The position numbers and the translations under genes are program-made. The notes under the pieces were generated by a model. It was not told the origin of the DNA. It saw only the letters and a list, made by a program, of their open reading frames with translations, and made no database searches. 26,027 nucleotides of DNA from CAYZRY01 sp964630225 (lineage in GTDB: Bacteria > Bacillota_I > Bacilli_A > RF39 > UBA660): positions 1 to 26,027 of the forward strand of contig CAZVUK010000015.1 of NCBI GenBank assembly GCA_964630225.1, written 5' to 3'. Position 1 is the stretch's first letter, and each line of letters starts with the position of its first letter. Positions 15,852-24,151 of this stretch are shown one piece after another.

Positions 15852-15879
15852 ATTGTATCATATCTTTTCTATAAGTAAA
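15852..15879 (-). promoter_or_regulatory. Promoter of the rimP-nusA-infB operon
   Basis: On the minus strand TTTACT (15874-15879), 16 bases, TACAAT (15852-15857) with extended TGA. The predicted start near 15845 is only about seven bases before the leader hairpin. Confidence 0.6.
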
Positions 15880-15897
15880 AGAAAAATATGATTTTTT

Positions 15898-17322
15898 TTA
15901 ATACTGGATAGCCCAGATAACTAAATCTTTGGCTTCCTTGCCACAGCAAACACATTTATCACTGATTTTTTCTTGTTCAAAAGGAATGCATCTAGCCTTT
16001 AGACCTTTGATCTCTTTAATGCGGGCCTCACACTCTTCGCTTCCGCACCACATTGCTTTTATATAGCCTGGCTCTTTATTCATAATTGCTTCCATATCTT
16101 CAAGGGTTTTAGCAGTATGTGTTTTAGATACTTCGCGAGCTTTAGCACGCTCATACATATCTTTTTGCATAAGCTCCATCAGTTCTTTAGCTGCTTTGAC
16201 TATATCGATATCTTTAGAGAATGTTTGCTTTTCTCTCGTATCTCTTCGAGCGATAGTTATTTCACCTTTTTCAAGATCACGCATACCTATTTCAATTCTA
16301 AGTGGTATACCATTTACTTCACTTTCGGCAAATTTAAAGCCTGGTGATCTATCACTGTCATCGATAAAAGCTGTTACTCCTGAAACATTTAAGTCTTCTA
16401 GATATTTATTAGCGAGCTGCACCACTGCTTCTTCGCTACCAATTGGGATGATTGCCACCTGTCTTGGTGCAATGCGCGGAGGAAGAACTAGACCATTATC
16501 ATCACTATGAACCATAATAAGTCCACCGATTAATCTTGTCGATGCTCCCCACGATGTCTGATAGACATGCTCTAAAACATTTTCTCTATTTGAAAAAGTT
16601 ATATCGTAAGCTTTGGCAAACTTTTGACCAAAGTAATGACTAGTCGCTGACTGAAGAGCAATACCGTTATACATAAGCGCTTCGACTGTTGTTGTATATT
16701 CGGCTCCGGCAAACTTCTCTTTTTCAGTTTTAAAACCAGTTACAACGGGAATAGCTAAATAATATTCGATAAATTCTTTATATATTCCAAGCATTCTCAT
16801 CGTCTCTTCTTCGGCTTCTTTAGCACTTTCATGAATCGTATGACCCTCTTGCCACAAGAATTCTCTCGTTCTAAGAAATGGTCTCGTCTCTTTTTCCCAG
16901 CGAATGACGCTGCACCACTGGTTATAGAGTTTAGGCAAATCTCTATATGATCTAACTACTTGTGAATAATAATCACTAAACAGTGTTTCACTTGTCGGTC
17001 TTATACAAAGGCGTTCTTCAAGTTTTTTTTCTCCACCAGCCGTAACCCAAGCTACTTCTGGGGCAAATCCTTGGATAAGTTCCGTTTCTTTTCTCATTAA
17101 ATTTTCAGGTATTAAAAGTGGTAAAGAAACATTGACATGTCCACATTTCTTAAACATCGCATCCATATTCTTTTGAATCATTTCCCATATAGCATACCCA
17201 TTGGGCTCGATAACGACAAATCCTTTAACATTTGAATAACTAGCTAAGTTTGCAACTTTAACTATGTCTGTATACCATTTTGCAAAATCTACATCTCTAG
17301 ATGTAATGGCTTTATTTTTCAT
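15898..17322 (-). CDS. proS: Prolyl-tRNA synthetase, archaeal/eukaryotic-like type (no editing insertion)
   Basis: Class II synthetase charging tRNA-Pro. The 474 residues match the shorter ProRS class; the bacterial class has about 570 with an INS editing domain between motifs 2 and 3, which is absent here. Visible are RPTSET (108-113), motif 2 RPFLRTREFLWQEGHT (147-162), motif 3 GASTRLIGGLIMVHSDDNG (259-277), an anticodon-binding domain (about 285-400) and a C-terminal zinc-like domain with Cys at 426, 431, 445, 457, 459 and 460 ending in the family's Tyr. SD AGAGGTGAG precedes the ATG. It stands next to rimP as in Bacillus, but there the gene is bacterial type and polC lies between. No clear promoter was found; a terminator hairpin lies just upstream. 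Confidence 0.96.
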   Translation of the reverse strand: MKNKAITSRDVDFAKWYTDIVKVANLASYSNVKGFVVIEPNGYAIWEMIQKNMDAMFKKCGHVNVSLPLLIPENLMRKETELIQGFAPEVAWVTAGGEKKLEERLCIRPTSETLFSDYYSQVVRSYRDLPKLYNQWCSVIRWEKETRPFLRTREFLWQEGHTIHESAKEAEEETMRMLGIYKEFIEYYLAIPVVTGFKTEKEKFAGAEYTTTVEALMYNGIALQSATSHYFGQKFAKAYDITFSNRENVLEHVYQTSWGASTRLIGGLIMVHSDDNGLVLPPRIAPRQVAIIPIGSEEAVVQLANKYLEDLNVSGVTAFIDDSDRSPGFKFAESEVNGIPLRIEIGMRDLEKGEITIARRDTREKQTFSKDIDIVKAAKELMELMQKDMYERAKAREVSKTHTAKTLEDMEAIMNKEPGYIKAMWCGSEECEARIKEIKGLKARCIPFEQEKISDKCVCCGKEAKDLVIWAIQY

Positions 17323-17350
17323 TATCTCACCTCTGCTTACTATTAAAACA

Positions 17351-17377
17351 TAAAAAAAGGTCTATTTCTAGACTTTT
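17351..17377 (-). terminator. Terminator after the 102-residue membrane protein gene
   Basis: Stem GTCTA/TAGAC with GAAA loop, flanked by A- and T-runs and ending in seven Ts on the minus strand. It sits between the small membrane gene and proS. Confidence 0.7.
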
Positions 17378-17379
17378 CT

Positions 17380-17688
17380 TTACTTTTTCCTTTTAATAAA
17401 GGTTTTTAACACGTAGCCAAGGAATATCATTAAAATAATAAATAAGCCCCAAGCTAGAATATCGTAAAGTATACCCTTAGTATATTTTGATAAAACAGCA
17501 AATAGCGATGTCGGTAAATAAGCTAATAATTTTTGTATTTCTTTGACTGCTAAATTAACTCTTAGGAAATACATTAATCTAAAAAACAAATCAAGTATTC
17601 CTATTAAATATACAAAATTAGAAAATCTCCTGAAGTAAAATATTACGAATGCAATTAAAAGTACTATTATAATAATATCTATATACAT
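17380..17688 (-). CDS. Small membrane protein, 102 residues, unknown
   Basis: A hydrophobic protein with a TM helix at about 2-19, a second hydrophobic stretch (23-42) and a third (72-95), and a basic tail TFIKRKK. No family is recognised. Strong SD AAGGAGG lies upstream of the ATG. It follows the hybrid histidine kinase by 34 bases and is the last gene before a terminator, so it is probably co-transcribed with the ligase and kinase genes. It could be an accessory to the membrane kinase, but nothing in the sequence proves this. Confidence 0.75.
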   Translation of the reverse strand: MYIDIIIIVLLIAFVIFYFRRFSNFVYLIGILDLFFRLMYFLRVNLAVKEIQKLLAYLPTSLFAVLSKYTKGILYDILAWGLFIILMIFLGYVLKTFIKRKK

Positions 17689-17722
17689 ATATCCTCCTTA
17701 TTGATAATAACATATCTTCATA

Positions 17723-19546
17723 TTATTTTAAATATTTTGTTAAGACTCTTTCCAATTCTTTTTTTTCAACTGGTTTAGCCAAATAATCATCAAAGCCTCT
17801 GTCGATGTAGCTAGCGCGTGAATTTAATTCGACATCAGCTGTAAGAGCCACGATCGGCGTCGCATATCCAAGACTTTTTAGCTCTTTCATAACTTCAGTA
17901 CCACTCATCTTAGGCATCATTTCATCTAGCAGTAAAAGGTCGTATTTTTCACCATTATTTATTTTATTTAAGCACTCTTCTCCACTTATTGCCTCATCTA
18001 ATGTACAATCATAAATACTAATAAGTTTATTGGCTATTTTTAGATTTAGTTTATTATCATCGACAAGTAAGATTCTTTTTTCCGGAAAAGCAAGAGTAAA
18101 TTCAGGCACAGGTATTGTTCCACCTTTATTTTCTTTGACTGGAACCATCGTCTTTTTTTGAGGAAGTGTCACGGTAAATTTAGAACCACTACCATATATA
18201 CTTTGAACTGTTATCGTTCCGCCCATTAATGTTAATATGTGTTTAGAAATAGCAAGACCGAGTCCCGTTCCTTCGACCGTTGTATTCTTATCTTCATCAA
18301 GACGATTAAACTTAGTAAATAATTTTTCAATATTTTCTTTTTTAATACCACGACCTGTATCTTCGACTATTATAATTAGCTTGCAAACATCATCAATATT
18401 AACCGACTGAGCTGTCAAACTTACAAAACCCGCTTTAGTATACTTGATAGCATTAGTCAGCAAATTTAATATAACTTTACGATTGTTAGTAATATCACCA
18501 TATAAAGATCTAGGTAAATCCTTAGCAATGTTCACTTTTAAAACTAAATTTTTCTCTTTCGCTTTATGTTCTACCATTTTTATAACACTATCAAACATAT
18601 CGTGTGGATCATATATATTTTCATTTACTTCGATACTACCCGATTCTATCTTTGACATATCGAGAACGTTTCCAACTATTTCTAATAAAACATTTGAAGC
18701 TTCAATTATATCTTTAGAGTTATCTTTAACTTCATCTAAGCTTTTAGCATTTTCATTTAACTGACTAAAACCTACTATGGCATTAAGTGGTGTTCGAATT
18801 TCGTGACTCATACTCGATAAAAAGTCACTTTTAGCTCTATTTGCTTTCTCGGCAAGGTCTTTGGCTAGTTCCACCTCTGTTAACAGCTTAATATCCGGAT
18901 TTTCAATAGTGTGATAGAGCATTAATACAATAAAAGCCATCAGTGAATTAGTAAGTAAAATCTCGGGCCATCTACTTTGAATTATCGAAACCAACATCAT
19001 AAAAATGACAAAGACAATAATTGGTAAATATCCTTTTTGAAGAAGACGTTTATAATTTATAACTAAGAAATAAAACATTAAACTTATTAAAATAGCTGCT
19101 AGAATAAAAAGTATATTTACACTAGGACCATATGAATAGTATTTAGTGGGGGCATTATTTAGGTATATAGGAGCTGTCGTTACAGCTATTACACACAAAG
19201 CATAAAACACTTTATATACTGTATAAAGTGTTTTATATTTAATTCTATAATCGACACTATCTTCTTTAAAAGATACAACAAAAGAATATAAACCAAACTG
19301 AATAATCCAACTTAAAATGCATACATTAAAAATTTTTAATAATATTGTAGTTAAAGTATCATCGATACTTACTAATACTATGACACTTAAAAAGATTTCA
19401 GTTACTAATGATATTAAAGTTATAAGAACTAGTCTTTTAAATATTCTATTTTCAGCAGTGTTTTGCTTTTCTTTCTTAAAAAATAGGACGGCTATAAAAG
19501 CGGTATAAACTAGTGCGGAAATTGAAAGGTACATCGTTCTATTCAT
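17723..19546 (-). CDS. Seven-TM hybrid sensor histidine kinase with receiver domain
   Basis: A 607-residue membrane sensor. About seven TM segments (roughly 5-23, 39-60, 66-92, 107-128, 143-164, 174-190, 198-214) are followed by a short coiled linker and HisKA with SHEIRTPLNAI (phospho-His H248). HATPase follows with the N-box NLLTNAIKYT (N365 area), DTGRG (396-400) and GTGLGL (427-431), then a receiver domain with DD (496-497), phospho-Asp D541 in LLLLDEMMPKMSG, and K591 in LAKPV. There is no HPt domain and no separate response regulator nearby, so the output path is unknown. The ligand is also unknown; there is no large extracellular sensor, so it may sense the membrane or a lipophilic signal. 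It starts 17 bases after the ligase gene with SD AGAGAG. Confidence 0.93.
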   Translation of the reverse strand: MNRTMYLSISALVYTAFIAVLFFKKEKQNTAENRIFKRLVLITLISLVTEIFLSVIVLVSIDDTLTTILLKIFNVCILSWIIQFGLYSFVVSFKEDSVDYRIKYKTLYTVYKVFYALCVIAVTTAPIYLNNAPTKYYSYGPSVNILFILAAILISLMFYFLVINYKRLLQKGYLPIIVFVIFMMLVSIIQSRWPEILLTNSLMAFIVLMLYHTIENPDIKLLTEVELAKDLAEKANRAKSDFLSSMSHEIRTPLNAIVGFSQLNENAKSLDEVKDNSKDIIEASNVLLEIVGNVLDMSKIESGSIEVNENIYDPHDMFDSVIKMVEHKAKEKNLVLKVNIAKDLPRSLYGDITNNRKVILNLLTNAIKYTKAGFVSLTAQSVNIDDVCKLIIIVEDTGRGIKKENIEKLFTKFNRLDEDKNTTVEGTGLGLAISKHILTLMGGTITVQSIYGSGSKFTVTLPQKKTMVPVKENKGGTIPVPEFTLAFPEKRILLVDDNKLNLKIANKLISIYDCTLDEAISGEECLNKINNGEKYDLLLLDEMMPKMSGTEVMKELKSLGYATPIVALTADVELNSRASYIDRGFDDYLAKPVEKKELERVLTKYLK

Positions 19547-19563
19547 AACTTCTCTCTTTTGAT

Positions 19564-21318
19564 TTATTTTCTTAAAACTAGCCTTTTAGCCTCTTGTGAT
19601 TCTACGTACTGAGCACCAAGTTCTTCTAGTTTTCTAAAATCATATTTATTATTATCAGTATAAGGCATAGCTTCAATAAATGCAAAATATTTAGGTATAC
19701 TATTTTCTTTTAATTCATTAACACAAATTTCTTTAAGTTCAGCTTCGATTTGATCGGTAGTTAAATTGTTATCTTTTTTAATAGTATAAAAAAGCATCGG
19801 AACATTTTCTTCATCACAATCAGGAACAGAAACAGCTAGACATTCTTTGACAGCTGGATGTTTATCGAGAACATTTTCGATAGAAGAAGCAGCTAATTTA
19901 AATCCTTGTCTGACAATAACTCGTTGGTATCTTCCAACAATCGATACATATCCGCCTTCGTCCATTTGTCCTAAATCACCAGTGTGTATCCAGTAATTGC
20001 CATCAGCATGTAACTTTTTGATACGTTTTGTTTCTTCTTCATCATTTGAATATTCAATGAACATAGTGTTACTTCGATAGCAAACTTCACCGACTTCGCC
20101 ATATGAAAGTTCTGTTTCTTTTTCATTATCATAAATCATTACTTCATCACCTGGTTTAGCGACTCCTACTGTACCAAACTTGTTAGCATTAAGTGGATTG
20201 AAAGTAACTGCTCCAAGTCCTTCGTTGTTACCATAACCATTGATAATAGAAACACCTAGTTTTTCTTTGATATATTCAAGCTCATCGATAGTTATTTTAT
20301 CGCCACCGGAGATTAAACAATCAATTTTTTCTAGATCTTCTTTTTTTATTTTAGAGATATTGTCTGCAAGATAACGATAATGAAAGGGTGCAGCAAAACA
20401 CATGTTAAAATTGCCCAGTCCCTTAAAGACGACATCTGGATCAAACTTCGGTACCATTTCCGCTTTCATACTATATGACAAAGCTACAAAAAGAGAGTTA
20501 GCAAGGCCGTAGGCAACCCAAGGAGGGACCACTACGAAAATGCTTTTATTTTCGTATAAAGGAAGATCAGAATATGCTACTTGATTAACAAGTGAAGTAA
20601 AAGAATAATCACTGTGAATGATACTTTTAGCTTTGCCTGTTGTTCCTGATGATTGAACGATGACGCTAGGTCTATCTTTATCAAAGATAACAGAAGAAAC
20701 ATTAGATAAATCCCTGCCTTCGTTGACAAAGTCTTTGAACCAAGCATAGTTTTTTTCATTAGGTAATTTAACAGTCTTACCTTTGATTAAGTTTTGTAAT
20801 TTATAAGCTATTTTTTTAACGGGTGGAAGTGAATCAGCTGCTGATACAAGTAATATTTTGGAAACATCAGTATGTGGAATTACTTCACTTAACTTAGGTG
20901 CTAACAAATCAAGAGATACGACATGTTTACAATCATGTTCAGTTAAATAGTGCTCTAAATCCTTAGGCGAAGCTCTTAAATCTAGCCACTTTGAAATAGC
21001 GCCAATTTTATTGAGCGCTAAAAAGTTAACAGCAGCTTCCGGTGTATTAATTAGTGCCATAGCAACTACGTCACCCGTTTTTACTCCACTGGCGCTAAAT
21101 GCTTGAGCAGCTTTATCTACTTCATCTATAAACTCACCGTAAGTAAAAAGTTTACCCATATATCCTAGTGAATTATTATCCATCGCATGCTTGTTAGCGT
21201 TGTAAACAAGTTCATATAACGTTTGATTGGTATCAAATTCACGAATTGGCTTTTTTCTGTAATGTATATCTTGTGGTCTATCAATTGTAACAAAACCACT
21301 CTTTTCTTTATTATTCAT
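19564..21318 (-). CDS. ANL-superfamily acyl-CoA synthetase-like AMP-binding ligase
   Basis: An adenylate-forming enzyme of 584 residues that would activate a carboxylic acid with ATP and probably transfer it to CoA. All core motifs are present: P-loop SSGTTGKAKS (223-232), NGYGNNEG (360-367), HTGDLG (445-450), the hinge/A8 region GRYQRVIVRQGFKL (462-475) and the A10 Lys in PYTDNNKYD (K558). The substrate cannot be named from sequence; a fatty or other organic acid is likely. No carrier-protein domain is attached. It has a strong own promoter with a LexA-like palindrome in the spacer. It is followed by the hybrid kinase and a small membrane protein, an odd partnership for a metabolic ligase. 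Confidence 0.9.
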   Translation of the reverse strand: MNNKEKSGFVTIDRPQDIHYRKKPIREFDTNQTLYELVYNANKHAMDNNSLGYMGKLFTYGEFIDEVDKAAQAFSASGVKTGDVVAMALINTPEAAVNFLALNKIGAISKWLDLRASPKDLEHYLTEHDCKHVVSLDLLAPKLSEVIPHTDVSKILLVSAADSLPPVKKIAYKLQNLIKGKTVKLPNEKNYAWFKDFVNEGRDLSNVSSVIFDKDRPSVIVQSSGTTGKAKSIIHSDYSFTSLVNQVAYSDLPLYENKSIFVVVPPWVAYGLANSLFVALSYSMKAEMVPKFDPDVVFKGLGNFNMCFAAPFHYRYLADNISKIKKEDLEKIDCLISGGDKITIDELEYIKEKLGVSIINGYGNNEGLGAVTFNPLNANKFGTVGVAKPGDEVMIYDNEKETELSYGEVGEVCYRSNTMFIEYSNDEEETKRIKKLHADGNYWIHTGDLGQMDEGGYVSIVGRYQRVIVRQGFKLAASSIENVLDKHPAVKECLAVSVPDCDEENVPMLFYTIKKDNNLTTDQIEAELKEICVNELKENSIPKYFAFIEAMPYTDNNKYDFRKLEELGAQYVESQEAKRLVLRK

Positions 21319-21342
21319 AATACTCCTTTAAAAATTGGCTAA

Positions 21343-21371
21343 ACTATAACATAAAACAACAGTTTTGTCAA
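21343..21371 (-). promoter_or_regulatory. Promoter of the ligase/hybrid-kinase operon
   Basis: On the minus strand consensus TTGACA (21366-21371), 17 bases, TATAGT (21343-21348). The -35 overlaps the TGA stop of the upstream MBL gene (21368-21370). SD AAAGGAG precedes the ATG. Confidence 0.75.
21354..21365. promoter_or_regulatory. Candidate LexA box in the ligase operon promoter
   Basis: On the minus strand AAACTGTTGTTT, the same AAAC-N4-GTTT form as the two boxes at lexA. It abuts the -35 and fills the spacer, nearly the same layout as box 2 at lexA. Confidence 0.45.
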
Positions 21372-21877
21372 TCAAATAAAGCCTTCTCTTGCTCTAGAGT
21401 ACTAGCTTCTTCATGGCCTGGATAAATGATTGTATCTTTAGGATAATTAAATATCTTTTTTAGACTTTCTTGCATTTGCTTCATACTACCACCGGGTAAA
21501 TCTGTTCTTCCGATACCTCCAGCAAAAAGAAAGTCACCTGTAAACATTATTTTCTCCTCTACAAAATAGAATGTAATAGAGTCACTAGTGTGGCCAGGGG
21601 TGGAAATTATCTCAAAGTAAAAAGGATTGATTTTTTGAAAGTTATCACTCTTACTATCGATTATGGGAACGCTGTAAGTTGCAAGCAATTCATCTAGTGC
21701 AGCTACATGATCGAAGTGATGATGAGTAAGAAGAACTGCTAATAATTGATCATCGGCAATAGCAGCTTTAATCTCTTCGAATTTAGAACCAGGATCAATT
21801 ACAAGTGCATAATTATCTTTTTTTAATACATAACAGTTTTGACTGTAATAGCCCGTGTCAATTATTTCTACTTTCAT
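21368..21877 (-). CDS. MBL-fold metallohydrolase (glyoxalase II-like)
   Basis: A small cytoplasmic metallo-beta-lactamase-fold hydrolase, 169 residues. Metal ligands are visible: THHHFDH (H52, H54, D56, H57), H96 in TPGHT, D115 in FTGDFLF and H154 in IYPGHE. The compact size, the absence of a C-terminal glutathione-binding domain and the GGIGRTDLPGG loop match the YcbL/GloB-like group in Bacillota; the natural substrate is uncertain. Its ATG overlaps the TGA of queH by four bases, so it is the last gene of a coupled ClpX-like/queH/MBL unit. Confidence 0.9.
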   Translation of the reverse strand: MKVEIIDTGYYSQNCYVLKKDNYALVIDPGSKFEEIKAAIADDQLLAVLLTHHHFDHVAALDELLATYSVPIIDSKSDNFQKINPFYFEIISTPGHTSDSITFYFVEEKIMFTGDFLFAGGIGRTDLPGGSMKQMQESLKKIFNYPKDTIIYPGHEEASTLEQEKALFD

Positions 21878-22485
21878 AATCCCCTCTCCTTTTTAGAATA
21901 AATACAACCACAATAGTCTTGACGATAGAGATCATATTTTTTAGACAGTTCAATTGATTTTTTATAACCGTCATCTTTTTTAAAATCAGCGTAAAGATAT
22001 TTTACCGAGAAATCGTGTTCTAATTTTTTACCGATAGAATTTAATATTTTTGCATTTTTATGGGGACTGATCGATAGTGTTGTCGTAAAATAATCAAAAT
22101 TGTTTTCCTTAGCGTAATTAGCTGTTTTAGCTAAACGCTGGTAATAGCAAAGAGAACATCTTTTCCCACCTTCTTTTTCTTCTTCAAGCCCTTTCGCAAT
22201 TGTCATGAATTCTTCGGCTTTGTATTCTTCAAAAATAAGCTTTAAATCTTTAGCTTTGGACATATTCTTGGAAAGTTTTATCAGTTCATCACTTCTGCGA
22301 CTATATTCTTCTTTACTATCTAGATTAGGATTATAAAAATAAAGACTTATATCAAAATATAAACTTAAAACTTCTATTACTTGCGATGAGCACGGACCAC
22401 AACATACATGCAATAACAAAGAGGGTTTATTATCTAAACCCTTCACTTCATTAATAATGTTGTCCATTATTATCTTGTAATTCAT
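21874..22485 (-). CDS. queH: Epoxyqueuosine reductase QueH
   Basis: Non-cobalamin reductase for the last step of queuosine synthesis in GUN-anticodon tRNAs. The 203 residues include the conserved Cys sets: HVCCGPC (C28, C29, C32), KRCSLCYYQRL (C110, C113) and YCGC (C192, C194), which hold the [4Fe-4S] cluster and extra iron in this family (formerly DUF208), plus TTTLSISPHKN (134-144). The start ATG overlaps the stop of the ClpX-like gene by four bases, as does its own stop with the MBL gene. No other queuosine gene is in the window, so the precursor route, synthesis or salvage, is unknown. Confidence 0.95.
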   Translation of the reverse strand: MNYKIIMDNIINEVKGLDNKPSLLLHVCCGPCSSQVIEVLSLYFDISLYFYNPNLDSKEEYSRRSDELIKLSKNMSKAKDLKLIFEEYKAEEFMTIAKGLEEEKEGGKRCSLCYYQRLAKTANYAKENNFDYFTTTLSISPHKNAKILNSIGKKLEHDFSVKYLYADFKKDDGYKKSIELSKKYDLYRQDYCGCIYSKKERGL

Positions 22486-24080
22486 TTTCTGGTTTTTTTC
22501 TTAAGAACTTTTATTTTATATTGACTAGGATCGGCAACTGTTTCCTTATCGATTATTAATTCTTTTTCTTCTTCATCTTTAATGCGTCCAACACTTCGAA
22601 CGGCTTTAGTCATCGTGTGATCAACTGCTCCTTTTAAGCCGCTTGCTCCTCCTTGATGTTCGCTAGCAAAGTCGATGACAGCATCAATTGCTTCATCAGT
22701 AAATACTAGTTTTACTTTGTTTTCTTTAAGTAAAGACGTCTTATACATATTCAGTGACGAAATTTTACTGTCCATAAGAATCTTTTTCAAATCTTCTTTA
22801 CTTAAATTGTTCATAACAATTCTTACTGAAAAGCGTCTTAACAATTCAGGTTCGAGGCCAAACTTTGCTAAATCTTCAGTGCTTATATCTTTTTTGTCCG
22901 TAGCGGGACTATATTCAATCCTTTTATTAAAACCAATAGTTCTTTTTGCTTTTTCTTTATATAAAGATGAAAAAGCTCCACTTCCAATAAAGGTTATACG
23001 ACTGGTATCGAGCGTTATCATTCGCTCGTTATATCCGCCACCCATCGGTACTTCGATTAAACCTCCATCGAGCATTTTTAATAGCTCGTACTGAACATCT
23101 TGTTTAGCGATCGTTTCCCCGTTATCAGAACTAGCTAATTTATCTATCTCATCTAGGACGACTATTCCTTCTTCAGCTTTAATTAGGTCATTACCACTTT
23201 TATTAATAAGCTGTCTAAGGCAACTGACGACGTTATCACCTACGTATCCTGCCGAGGTACATCTAGTGACATCAAAAATAACAATCGGTTTGTCAGTTAA
23301 GGCTGCTAAGCTCTTTGACATCTCTGTTTTGCCAACACCTGATGGCCCAATTATCAAGATATTAGATTTCATCCCTTCGTAATTACCGTATCTACTATTT
23401 CGATCATAAGCATCAATTAAGGCTTCGCAGGCATCATCTTGAGCGATGATTCTTTCTTTTAAAGCTTTTTCTAAGAAATCGGCATCAACTTTAACAGGCT
23501 CTTCTTCATCTAAGATTCTAACTGCTCCTTTAAAAGTGGTTATCTCTTCGCTTATCTTTGGCGTATTTAGTGTTTCCTCGATTTTTTCTTCTTTGAGTGC
23601 TCTTTTGGCTTTTAAGTCAGATAGCTGAGCTTTTTTAAGCTCTCGATATGCTTCGTAATAGTTTTTCTCAAAATCTATTGCATAAAGAGAAAATTCTTTA
23701 TTGCTATCGCCAATATAACTTTTACTAGTATCATTTTCATAATCGACATAGTGAAAATACAAATGATTAGCTATATCATCTTGATATTGACAGGCTAACG
23801 ACATCAAAAGATCTTCGTTTAAATCTTCTTCTTTAAGTCTTTTGGCTTTTAAAAGTTCTCTTACAGTAATCGGAAAAATATATGAATATTTATTTCCTAG
23901 CTCATAATTATCAATATAATTGTATGTATCTAGTTCATAATACTCATCACCATTTAACTCAAAGAAACTTTCATTTTCGATCGTTCCAATCAATATTCTC
24001 TTACCAATTACGTTGATAAGATTTTTGTTATGTGATGTTATCTCTACTCCATAAGCTATTTTTAAATCTAAAAAATCCAT
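22482..24080 (-). CDS. ClpX-like AAA+ unfoldase with unusual N-terminal domain
   Basis: A 532-residue ATPase. The C-terminal 330 residues are ClpX-type: Walker A GPSGVGKT (245-252), pore loop SAGYVGD (276-282), Walker B VVLDEID (307-313), KQDVQYELLKMLDGG (326-340), the ClpP-docking IGF tripeptide (382-384), LEPELLRRF (409-417) with the arginine-finger region, and a sensor-2 stretch GGASGLKGAVD where ClpX has GARGLR. The N-terminal 200 residues are not the four-Cys zinc domain of ClpX but an acidic, Tyr- and Asn-rich domain ending in a Lys/Glu-rich helix (about 140-170) that I do not recognise. The IGF loop suggests it still feeds ClpP; the new N-terminus would choose different substrates or adaptors. 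No HslU-type I-domain pattern was recognised, and IGF argues against HslU. SD AGAGGTGAC precedes the ATG. It heads a unit with queH and the MBL gene. Confidence 0.88.
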   Translation of the reverse strand: MDFLDLKIAYGVEITSHNKNLINVIGKRILIGTIENESFFELNGDEYYELDTYNYIDNYELGNKYSYIFPITVRELLKAKRLKEEDLNEDLLMSLACQYQDDIANHLYFHYVDYENDTSKSYIGDSNKEFSLYAIDFEKNYYEAYRELKKAQLSDLKAKRALKEEKIEETLNTPKISEEITTFKGAVRILDEEEPVKVDADFLEKALKERIIAQDDACEALIDAYDRNSRYGNYEGMKSNILIIGPSGVGKTEMSKSLAALTDKPIVIFDVTRCTSAGYVGDNVVSCLRQLINKSGNDLIKAEEGIVVLDEIDKLASSDNGETIAKQDVQYELLKMLDGGLIEVPMGGGYNERMITLDTSRITFIGSGAFSSLYKEKAKRTIGFNKRIEYSPATDKKDISTEDLAKFGLEPELLRRFSVRIVMNNLSKEDLKKILMDSKISSLNMYKTSLLKENKVKLVFTDEAIDAVIDFASEHQGGASGLKGAVDHTMTKAVRSVGRIKDEEEKELIIDKETVADPSQYKIKVLKKKTRK

Positions 24081-24130
24081 CTGTCACCTCTATATGTATT
24101 TATATTACATTAAATATTTTTTTTGTAAAA

Positions 24131-24151
24131 TAAAAAATGCTTATTCAGCAT
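24131..24151 (-). terminator. Terminator of rpmF
   Basis: Stem ATGCT/AGCAT with a 5-base loop containing most of the rpmF stop, followed by TTTTTTATTTT on the minus strand. Modest stem but good T-run. Confidence 0.65.

Noticed and set aside
15803..15853. Longer RimP frame starting near 15853
   Set aside because: The operon promoter -10 and the leader hairpin lie inside this stretch, and the ATG at 15802 has a good GAGGTG.
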